A stretch of DNA of 7,498 nucleotides from NCBI GenBank assembly GCA_031270145.1, contig JAISYD010000036.1, positions 1-7,498 on the forward strand. Direction: 5' to 3'. The notes under the pieces were generated by a model, which made no database searches, was not told where the DNA came from, and saw nothing but the letters and a program-made list of their open reading frames with translations. Positions 1-6,253 of the stretch are shown in pieces. The stretch is from Planctomycetota bacterium (GTDB lineage Bacteria > Planctomycetota > SZUA-567). Within the stretch, counting starts at the first letter, position 1, and each line of letters starts with the position of its first letter. Position numbers and translations under genes: made by a program.

Positions 1-1644
1 TCAATAACCCTGGAAAATCTCGGCCTGGCTAATGTTTCCATCTCCGGTTCGGTCGATTCGGCTGGCGGGTTGATCGGCAATCTGGATCTTTGGTTGTCCG
101 GCACGACCACGCTTAAAAATATCCGGTCCACCGATCTTGACATCGGTTCCAATAAAGTCGGCGCTTCCGCGGGGGGATTGATTGGCTTGGTTGGAGCCAA
201 CGGTAGTTCCAACAAGATGTTACTCATTCAAGATGTCCTGATCGCGGGGAAAGTGGCCACGATCGGCAACACATTACCCGATGGCCATATCGAAAATGCC
301 GGCGGTTTGATTGGCGCCGTCAATATGAACTCCAACTCCGAATTGGAAGTCGACCGAGCCCTTTCCTATGCCGAAGTCTCAGCCTCACATGGCGGCACGA
401 GCGGCGGGTTGGTCGGATCGCTTGCAATGGCTGCAACCGACGTCAATCTGAATGACGTTTATTACCATAACGCCGGCCCGAACAAACCGGGCCATGCGAT
501 CGGCAGCCAGACCTACATCGGCAACGCCGCCCCGAACGCTGCTCGCGACCTGACCAATCCGACGACCATTCCCAATTGGGAAAGCGCTTGGAAAAGCAAT
601 GGCTGGAGCGATCCGGACGGATCCGGTCTCCCAACCCCCCCTATCTCCGTGTATCCACCCGATCCACCCGATCCGCCCGATCCACCCGATCCACCCGATC
701 CACCAGATCCGCCCGATCCGCCTACCACATCCGAAGGCGGGGATAAGGGCGGCAATCCAGGGGACGGCCTCGCCGATCTCCCCGATCTGACTCCCGATAC
801 CGGTCCGGCCGGATCTCCGGATGGAGGGGATCTTTCGACGGCCGGCGATGGCGAAATGACCGACTTGGGCGATAGCGGGACGGGAGGCGACGGCGGAACG
901 GGAAGTGAGGAAACGGATTCCGCCGGCGGCGACGAGGGAACAGACGCACCCTCTGGAAGCGGCGGGGACGATTCGCTCTTGGCCGACTCCTTTGCCTGGT
1001 CCTATCCCGACAGCGAGATGCTGGCGGCAATCGGAGAGTTGGATTTGGGCGGGGATTTCCTGGCCTGGGCCGGGGACGAAGCCGCGGTGGATACGGCTTT
1101 CTGGGAAGAAGTCGGCGGCGGCCTGAAGGAAAAAGAGCAGGACTCGGGTTTGGGGAACCTGGCCGCCGAGGTGCTGGACACCAGGGAGATCCTTAATCTC
1201 CTATCCGGCCTCCTGCTGGAGTTGGACGACAACCTGCTGGCCCGCTCCCCCAAGGAACAACAAATCTTCCGGCCGCTCCGCGACAAACTGGTCAAGGAAA
1301 GCCGGATCAAGCTGTCCCTGATGGCCGGCCTGCTCAAGGGGATTTCCCTCCAGATGCGGATTCGGAAGGAGGATCCCGAACTCAACCCCATCCTCATCGA
1401 CGGGATGATTGTCTCCCTGGCGGATCGGATTGAGAAACTTATCGGCCAGTTGTGGCTGGACACCATGCGGGCGGCCGCCCTGGCCTACGCCGTCGGCGGC
1501 GGGGAAAGGGATCTGGCCTTGGCCTCCAACCTCATGGACAAGGGGACGCTGGCCATGCGCGACAATCTGCTGGAGTATCGCCGACGCCTGGACGACTTCG
1601 CCAAATGGCAGCGGCAAAACCGCATGACCTACAGGGAACAATGA
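1..1644 (+). CDS. GLUG-repeat adhesin-like exported protein, 5' end missing
   Basis: The frame is open from base 1 to a TGA at 1642-1644 and gives 547 visible residues. The TTG at 70 is probably internal, because the same repeat pattern already runs before it, so the gene starts left of the window. The N-terminal part carries four GLUG-type cores (GGLIG or GGLVG, near nt 61, 169, 298 and 400) separated by beta-prone segments. GLUG repeats are known from large secreted adhesins and filamentous-haemagglutinin-like proteins. A seven-fold Asp-Pro-Pro spacer (nt 655-723) follows, then an acidic Gly/Asp-rich, probably disordered linker to about nt 965. The last roughly 190 residues are predicted helical, Leu-rich and charged, and I do not recognise them. 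No beta-barrel, LPXTG or PEP-CTERM anchor is visible, so the anchoring mode is unknown. The signal peptide, if any, lies outside the window. The stop overlaps the next gene, indicating a shared operon. Coding is near certain; an adhesin-like role is moderately supported. Confidence 0.85.
   Translation, partial: SITLENLGLANVSISGSVDSAGGLIGNLDLWLSGTTTLKNIRSTDLDIGSNKVGASAGGLIGLVGANGSSNKMLLIQDVLIAGKVATIGNTLPDGHIENAGGLIGAVNMNSNSELEVDRALSYAEVSASHGGTSGGLVGSLAMAATDVNLNDVYYHNAGPNKPGHAIGSQTYIGNAAPNAARDLTNPTTIPNWESAWKSNGWSDPDGSGLPTPPISVYPPDPPDPPDPPDPPDPPDPPDPPTTSEGGDKGGNPGDGLADLPDLTPDTGPAGSPDGGDLSTAGDGEMTDLGDSGTGGDGGTGSEETDSAGGDEGTDAPSGSGGDDSLLADSFAWSYPDSEMLAAIGELDLGGDFLAWAGDEAAVDTAFWEEVGGGLKEKEQDSGLGNLAAEVLDTREILNLLSGLLLELDDNLLARSPKEQQIFRPLRDKLVKESRIKLSLMAGLLKGISLQMRIRKEDPELNPILIDGMIVSLADRIEKLIGQLWLDTMRAAALAYAVGGGERDLALASNLMDKGTLAMRDNLLEYRRRLDDFAKWQRQNRMTYREQ
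655..723 (+). repeat. 9-bp tandem repeat encoding (Asp-Pro-Pro)7
   Basis: About 7.7 copies of a 9-base unit (consensus CCACCCGAT, with CCG or CCA as the first codon) encode Pro-Pro followed by seven Asp-Pro-Pro units. The unit is a multiple of three, so copy-number change would alter spacer length without a frameshift. Proline-rich spacers of this kind usually act as stiff extended stalks between a surface-exposed repeat domain and the rest of a protein; that role here is inferred. Confidence 0.95.
1633..1638 (+). promoter_or_regulatory. Ribosome binding site for the transmembrane kinase
   Basis: AGGGAA lies inside the last codons of the upstream gene, a few bases before the ATG at 1641. The start codon shares bases with the upstream stop (ATGA, 1641-1644). 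This supports ATG 1641 over in-frame starts further upstream and points to translational coupling of the two genes. Confidence 0.55.
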
Positions 1645-4454
1645 CCTTGGCGACCGCCGCCGATCCCATTGCCTCCGGCCCGCTCCCGGGGAAGGACTTG
1701 GCCGCCGAACAAACGCTGGTGTACGGTTCCGACGCCGGCAGCTTCACCGTCTTGGAGTCCCAGACGCTGTGGCAGGGGCTCGACATCGGCGTCGACATCG
1801 GACAAACCCTGAAAAATCCGTCCGAAGGCAGCCGCGATTCGTTACCTTCATCCCTGGAAAGCACTATTCCGGTAAGGCGGTTGGCGCTGCCGCAAAACGA
1901 ATTCGACACCTTGGGCAACGAGGATTTTTCCCTAGCCGGACTGCTCGGCAAGGGCGGGATGGGTTTGGTTTTTTCCGCCAAGCAGACGGCGCTAAACCGC
2001 CCGGTGGCGGTCAAGGTGATCAAGCCCGAGTCGATGGCCGAACCGGCGGTCAGGGACAAATTCATCAACGAGGCGATCCTGACCGGGACGCTCGACCATC
2101 CCAACATCATCCCCGTCTATGATCTAGGCCGGACCGGCGACGGCGGGGTATTTTACGCCATGAAGGAGGTGAAGGGCCATTCCTGGAAGGAGCGGCTGCC
2201 GGAAATGTCCGAGGAGGAAAACGTCGCCGTCCTCCTCCGGATCGCCGACGCCGTCGCCTTCGCCCATGACCGGGGGGTCACCCACCGCGATCTGAAGCCG
2301 GAAAACGTCATGCTCGGCAACTACGGCGAAGTGCTCCTGATGGACTGGGGATTGGCGGCGCTCCAGGTTCCCGGCGACGCGGCCGGCCAGAAATCCGGCG
2401 GCATGGGCCTGGGCGGCACTCCGGCCTATATGCCGCCGGAAATGGCGCGGGGGAACGCCGGCCGCATCGGGGCGGCATCCGATATTTACCTGTTGGGGGC
2501 CATCCTCTACGAGATTGCCACCGGCAACAAGCCGCACACGGGCGAAACCGTCTACGCCTGCCTGGCCAACGCCGCCAACAACGTCATTGTCCCGACCGAA
2601 AAGAAGAGCGAACTGGTAAACATCGCCCTCCGGGCCATGGAGACCAATCCGGACGACCGTTTCCCGTCGGTCAAGGATTTCCAGAAAGCCCTGGCCGATC
2701 GCCAGCGGCATATGGAAAGCGAGGAATTGGCCCGGCGGGCCAACGAAAAACTCGCCTTGGCCCGGGACGGCGGGATGTACGAGCATTTCAACCAGGCGAT
2801 GTTCGGCTTCGAGGAAGCCCTCGCCCTGTGGCCGGATAATGCCGTCGCCGCGGCCGGCAGGCTGGAGGCGCGCATCGCCCACGCGAACCGGGCCATGGCC
2901 CAGGGAGATTTCGACTTGGCGCTGGAGGTGGCCAACCCCCTCCCGGAAACCGAACCAGCCCGGGAACGCCTCATGCTGGGGGCCGCCGCCGGCAAGCGGC
3001 ATCTTGAGGAACAGCGGATCGCCCGCCGCCGCTGGCGGCGGGTTTCCATCGGCCTGGCGGGGCTAGCGATGGCGGTCATGGCGGTGGGCAGCATCCTGGT
3101 CTACCGACAAATGCGCATAGCCGTGGCGGCTGAGGCCCGGGCGGTGAGCAACCTAAAGGAGGCCGAGCGCCAGAAGGCCTTGGCAGTGGCATCGGAAAAT
3201 CGGGCGGTCAACAACCTGAATGAGGCCGAGCGGCAACGGGAGTTGGCGGCCCAAAGCGAGATCAAGGCCATGATGGAGGCGCATAACGCCCGCCTAGCCG
3301 AAACCGAGGCCGTTCGGCAAAAGGAGGCGGCGCAAAAGGCCATGGAGGAGGCGCTCCAGTCGCAAAAAGCCGAGAAAGAGGCCCGCCTGGCCGAAAATCA
3401 GGCCAATCTCCGCACCATCGCCGCCATGCGCCGGCGGGAGGAAGAGGAAGCCCTGCGTCTCGCGGCCCAGGAGGAGGCCCGGAAACGGACCGAGGAAGCG
3501 GCGCGCCTGGGCATCCTCACCGACGCCTCGATCTGGGCCGTGGAACCCGCCGCCGCCGCCCGCCGCCAGAACGACGGCGCCCGGGCCGCCGGCCTGCCGA
3601 CGGCGCTTGATGTGGATCTGGGCGGCGGCGAAATTATGAACTTCTACTGGACGCCGGTGGGCAAAGTGGCGCAGGACGTCACTTTCGTGATGGGAAGCCC
3701 GCCGGACGAGCCTGGTCGCTCCAACGACGAATATCTGCATCCGGTCATGCTCACCAGGCCCTTCTACCTGGCGCGGACCGAATTGACGCGCGGACAGTGG
3801 AAGGCGGCGGTGGGCGAGGAAACGGCGGAGGATTTGGAGCGCGACCGTCTTCCCATACAAACCGGCGTCGAAGCCTGGCGCGAGACCTGGGCTTGGCGCG
3901 TCAAGCCGTTGCCGCCGGCGGAGCGGAATCTGCCGGCCTCGGGGATTTCCTTCGACGATATTGTCGGGCGGCTGTTGCCAAAGCTGGCGGCCGTCGCGCC
4001 AGCCGGCTTCGCCTTCCGCCTGCCCACCGAGGCGGAGTGGGAATGTGCCGCCCGGGCCGGCACTATCACTCCGTTCGCCTCCGGCGCGGACGCCGCGTCG
4101 GCCGAGGCCATGGGCTGGCTGGCGGACAACTCGGCCGAGCGGCCCCACCCGGTGGGAACGCTCAAAGCCAACGCCTGGGGCTTCCATGACATGCACGGGA
4201 ACCTGGCGGAGATGATCGTCGATTTCTACAACCATGATTTCTACCGCCAGGGCGGACTCCTACCGGATCCGCTCAACGACCGGCAGGAATCCCGACGAGT
4301 GGCGCGAGGCGGCTCGTTCCTCATGAATCCGTCCTTCGCCCGCAGTGCGGCCAGGGCCGACTATCACCAGGCGAACCGCTACGACATCGTGGGGGCGCGG
4401 CTGGCTCTGGCGCCGGTCGAGGCCGAGGCGGAGCCGGAACCGGCCCAACCATGA
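1641..4454 (+). CDS. Transmembrane Ser/Thr kinase with extracytoplasmic SUMF/FGE-sulfatase-like domain
   Basis: This is a 937-residue protein predicted to phosphorylate Ser/Thr at the inner membrane in response to an envelope signal. Residues 1-94 are a low-complexity leader. The kinase domain (about 95-355) has glycine loop GKGGMG 103-108, Lys125 in VAVK, likely helix-C Glu144, HRDLKPEN 215-222 with Asp217, DWG 235-237 in place of DFG, and MPPE 264-267, so it should be active. TPR-like helices (about 360-450) precede basic RRRWRR 462-467 and a membrane span at about 468-487, which places the kinase in the cytoplasm. A Glu/Ala/Arg-rich coiled coil (490-625) leads to a SUMF/FGE-sulfatase fold (about 655-925), recognised by FVMGS, RLPTEAEWE, MHGNLAEM and RVARGGSF. 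The cysteines expected in an active formylglycine-generating enzyme are absent near RGGSF, so this domain is more likely a ligand or protein sensor. The start is ATG 1641, overlapping the adhesin stop. Kinase-SUMF fusions are known in several bacterial phyla. Confidence 0.95.
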   Translation: MTLATAADPIASGPLPGKDLAAEQTLVYGSDAGSFTVLESQTLWQGLDIGVDIGQTLKNPSEGSRDSLPSSLESTIPVRRLALPQNEFDTLGNEDFSLAGLLGKGGMGLVFSAKQTALNRPVAVKVIKPESMAEPAVRDKFINEAILTGTLDHPNIIPVYDLGRTGDGGVFYAMKEVKGHSWKERLPEMSEEENVAVLLRIADAVAFAHDRGVTHRDLKPENVMLGNYGEVLLMDWGLAALQVPGDAAGQKSGGMGLGGTPAYMPPEMARGNAGRIGAASDIYLLGAILYEIATGNKPHTGETVYACLANAANNVIVPTEKKSELVNIALRAMETNPDDRFPSVKDFQKALADRQRHMESEELARRANEKLALARDGGMYEHFNQAMFGFEEALALWPDNAVAAAGRLEARIAHANRAMAQGDFDLALEVANPLPETEPARERLMLGAAAGKRHLEEQRIARRRWRRVSIGLAGLAMAVMAVGSILVYRQMRIAVAAEARAVSNLKEAERQKALAVASENRAVNNLNEAERQRELAAQSEIKAMMEAHNARLAETEAVRQKEAAQKAMEEALQSQKAEKEARLAENQANLRTIAAMRRREEEEALRLAAQEEARKRTEEAARLGILTDASIWAVEPAAAARRQNDGARAAGLPTALDVDLGGGEIMNFYWTPVGKVAQDVTFVMGSPPDEPGRSNDEYLHPVMLTRPFYLARTELTRGQWKAAVGEETAEDLERDRLPIQTGVEAWRETWAWRVKPLPPAERNLPASGISFDDIVGRLLPKLAAVAPAGFAFRLPTEAEWECAARAGTITPFASGADAASAEAMGWLADNSAERPHPVGTLKANAWGFHDMHGNLAEMIVDFYNHDFYRQGGLLPDPLNDRQESRRVARGGSFLMNPSFARSAARADYHQANRYDIVGARLALAPVEAEAEPEPAQP
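3132..3257 (+). repeat. Two tandem 63-bp units encoding a 21-residue coiled-coil repeat
   Basis: Residues 498-518 and 519-539 of the transmembrane kinase are diverged tandem copies. Both share the pattern RAV-x-NL-x-EAERQ, and the nucleotides are similar over most of each 63-base unit. A degenerate third copy may start at residue 540. Twenty-one residues equal three heptads, so adding or losing a unit would preserve coiled-coil phase. The repeat lies just outside the membrane span, between it and the SUMF-like domain. Confidence 0.8.
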
Positions 4455-4464
4455 CGGCGGCGGG

Positions 4465-4476
4465 AAAGCCGGCTTT
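4465..4476. other. 12-bp perfect palindrome in the intergenic gap
   Basis: AAAGCCGGCTTT starts 11 bases after the kinase stop codon. It has no loop, so it is a poor terminator stem, but it has the symmetry of a dimeric-regulator site. A chance palindrome in GC-rich DNA is equally plausible. Confidence 0.25.
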
Positions 4477-4483
4477 ATCTTCG

Positions 4484-4520
4484 CCGTTTGCGGCCCATTC
4501 GCTAAAATAAAGGCAAACGG
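4484..4520 (+). promoter_or_regulatory. Inverted repeat upstream of the FHA-GAF-HD-GYP gene
   Basis: The arms CCGTTTGC (4484-4491) and GCAAACGG (4513-4520) are perfectly complementary over 8 bp and separated by 21 bases. The right arm ends 10 bases before the ATG at 4531. No T-tract follows, so this does not look like an intrinsic terminator. It could be an operator, or an mRNA stem that affects ribosome access, since the region just before the start has no strong Shine-Dalgarno sequence. Function is inferred from position only. Confidence 0.4.
4503..4508 (+). promoter_or_regulatory. Possible -10 element for the FHA-GAF-HD-GYP gene
   Basis: TAAAAT matches the sigma-70 -10 consensus at five of six positions and sits in an AT-rich patch inside the inverted-repeat loop. 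The best -35 candidate at a normal distance (TTCGCC, 4480-4485) is weak. If it is used, transcription would start about 15 bases before the ATG, so the gene could be expressed separately from the adhesin-kinase pair. Confidence 0.2.
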
Positions 4521-4530
4521 AACATCGCCA

Positions 4531-6252
4531 ATGGATATGGAAATACAAGTTGTCAATGAAACAGGCAGGCGGTTTTTCCTGCGGGAAAACAGCCTGCTCA
4601 CCTTCGGCAGCGGCCGGGAGGCGGACGGCTCGTTCAACCAACCGGGAATTTCCCGTCTGCATTGCTCGATTGAAAACCATGACGGCAAAATTTTAATCCG
4701 GGACATGTGTTCGGACGACGGCACTTTCGTCAACGGCGTAAAGTTGTCCAGCGAAACCACGCTCACCCCGGGCGACACCATCTCCATGGGCCCGATCCGG
4801 TTGCGGATCACCGAAGCCGAATCGGGGACGGCGCCGGATGGGAAAGCCCCGGTTGCGGGGATGACCGTGGACGAAACAAGCAAAAGGATGCCGAGCAAGG
4901 CCACCTCGATCATAGTCGCCGCTCCCGGCATGTCCAGCGTCGGCACCCGGAAGATCCGGGACGGCACGTCGTTCCAGCCAACCAGAAAACACTTTGCGGC
5001 GGCGATCCCGGACCTGGACACGCTGGACAGCGGGAGCATGTTCACCCGTTCCCTCAATCCCGACGAATGGGGCAGCGACGATATCTTCCAACCGGAGATG
5101 CGGCGGCTGCGCGAACATCTCCACGCCGTTTTCCTCCTGTCGGATCGCCTGCAGGAACAAATGCAGGAGCGCGACATAATCGAAACCGCGACCATGACCA
5201 TTTTCGACGTCACCCGGGCCGACAATGCGGCCATGATCCTGATGAACCTCCAGGACAAGCGGCTCATCCCCGTATGCTCGCTTTCCCGCCTCGGCGACCA
5301 GATCGACAAGCATGAATTCACCTTCAGCCATTCCGTGGTGAACCGGGCGCTCAAGGAGGGAGTGATTGTCTTCACCAACAGCACCGTCCAGAACAGGCAG
5401 TCGCTCGAAATGTCGTTCCTGATCCACAACATCCAAAGCGTGATGTGCGTGCCCATCCTGTCGGACGGCCTATCCATCGGCACGTTTTACGTTGATCGCC
5501 GCGACACCGGCTCCGGCTCCTTCAGCGACACGGAACTGGCCGTCATGTCGGCCATGAGCCGCCAGGCCGGAGTCGCCATCGGGCGTTCGCGGCTGGTCGA
5601 CGATTTGCGGACGCTCTTCGTCGGCGCCATACGGGCCATCATCAAATCGCTGGAGGCGAGGGATCCCTATACCCGGGGGCATTCGGTGCGGGTGACGCTA
5701 TTCTCCCTGGCAATCGCGGATCGGCTGGGCTGGACGGCGAAAAGGCGCGATCTGCTGGAACTGGGCGGCCTCATGCACGACATAGGCAAAATCGGCATAC
5801 CGGAACGCATCCTCCACAAGCCGGACCGGCTAAACGACGAGGAGTACAATATCATAAAGACCCACCCCGACATCGGCGCGGGGATATTGAGCAGCATGCC
5901 CACCCTGCACCGACTGGTGACGGTGCGCGACGTCATAAATGCGGTGCGCCACCATCACGAGGCCGTCAACGGCACGGGCTATCCGGACCAGTTGGCCGGG
6001 GATGAAATACCGGAGACGGCCCGCATCATCGCCATTGCCGACACCTACGACGCCATCTCCACAGATCGGCCGTACCAAAAGCGCAGAAGCGGCAACGAGG
6101 TCCTCGCCATCATGCGGGAGACGCTGGACAAGAGGCTTGACCGCAAGCTGTTCCTGGCCTTCGAGGAATTGATCTGGGACGGCCTGGCCGACACCCTGGA
6201 AAAAGTAACGACGCGGTTCCATATCCAGGACGGCCTCGAGGCCGGCGGGTAG
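4531..6252 (+). CDS. FHA-GAF-HD-GYP protein, predicted c-di-GMP phosphodiesterase
   Basis: This is a 573-residue soluble protein with no membrane segment. An FHA domain (about 1-95; GR 28-29, SRLHC 41-45, DGTFVNG 63-69) should bind phosphothreonine. A Ser/Thr-rich linker (about 96-185) follows. The GAF domain (about 190-355) is recognised by HSVVNRAL, SVMCVPI and QAGVAIG. The HD-GYP domain (about 360-560) keeps RGHS with His384, HDIGK 416-420, His445, HHH 474-476, GTGYP 481-485 and DTYD 504-507, the residues known to bind metal and c-di-GMP, so it should hydrolyse c-di-GMP to pGpG or GMP. ATG 4531 was chosen because the FHA domain begins there. The in-frame extension back to 4345 mostly overlaps the kinase gene and is low-complexity. 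ATG 4537 is an alternative start. The 76-base gap allows co-transcription with the upstream pair or separate expression. The single FHA links it to phospho-signalling from a neighbouring kinase (inference). Confidence 0.95.
   Translation: MDMEIQVVNETGRRFFLRENSLLTFGSGREADGSFNQPGISRLHCSIENHDGKILIRDMCSDDGTFVNGVKLSSETTLTPGDTISMGPIRLRITEAESGTAPDGKAPVAGMTVDETSKRMPSKATSIIVAAPGMSSVGTRKIRDGTSFQPTRKHFAAAIPDLDTLDSGSMFTRSLNPDEWGSDDIFQPEMRRLREHLHAVFLLSDRLQEQMQERDIIETATMTIFDVTRADNAAMILMNLQDKRLIPVCSLSRLGDQIDKHEFTFSHSVVNRALKEGVIVFTNSTVQNRQSLEMSFLIHNIQSVMCVPILSDGLSIGTFYVDRRDTGSGSFSDTELAVMSAMSRQAGVAIGRSRLVDDLRTLFVGAIRAIIKSLEARDPYTRGHSVRVTLFSLAIADRLGWTAKRRDLLELGGLMHDIGKIGIPERILHKPDRLNDEEYNIIKTHPDIGAGILSSMPTLHRLVTVRDVINAVRHHHEAVNGTGYPDQLAGDEIPETARIIAIADTYDAISTDRPYQKRRSGNEVLAIMRETLDKRLDRKLFLAFEELIWDGLADTLEKVTTRFHIQDGLEAGG
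4562..4596 (+). other. Potential mRNA hairpin in the first codons of the FHA-GAF-HD-GYP gene
   Basis: Bases 4572-4579 can pair with 4583-4590 (8 bp including one G-U) around a three-base loop. CAGGC 4562-4566 can pair with GCCTG 4592-4596 to extend it across an asymmetric internal loop. It begins 31 bases after the start codon, where structure can slow initiating ribosomes. It may also be a by-product of codon choice. Confidence 0.3.
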
Positions 6253-6253
6253 G

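Noticed and set aside
655..723. CRISPR-like array
   Set aside because: The unit is 9 bp without spacers and in frame with a protein repeat.
1452..1640. N-terminal extension of the transmembrane kinase to an upstream in-frame ATG
   Set aside because: The 63 extra residues are Gly/Arg-rich out-of-frame translation of the adhesin gene; ATG 1641 has a ribosome site and the ATGA overlap.
2124..3002. Minus-strand open frame (292 codons) opposite the kinase domain
   Set aside because: It mirrors conserved kinase sequence and has no domain of its own.
3294..4235. Minus-strand open frame (313 codons) opposite the SUMF-like region
   Set aside because: The product is Gly/Arg-rich with no motif and lies fully inside a gene with clear domains.
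3600..4420. Active formylglycine-generating enzyme or sulfatase maturation role
   Set aside because: The catalytic cysteines are absent and no sulfatase gene is nearby.
4345..4530. N-terminal extension of the HD-GYP protein to 4345
   Set aside because: It reads Arg/Pro-rich sequence mostly in another frame of the kinase gene, and the FHA domain begins at 4531.
4260..5483. Long minus-strand open frame (407 codons) opposite the kinase 3' end and the HD-GYP 5' half
   Set aside because: It spans two well-supported plus-strand genes and their gap, and its translation shows no recognisable domain; it is typical antisense openness of GC-rich coding DNA.
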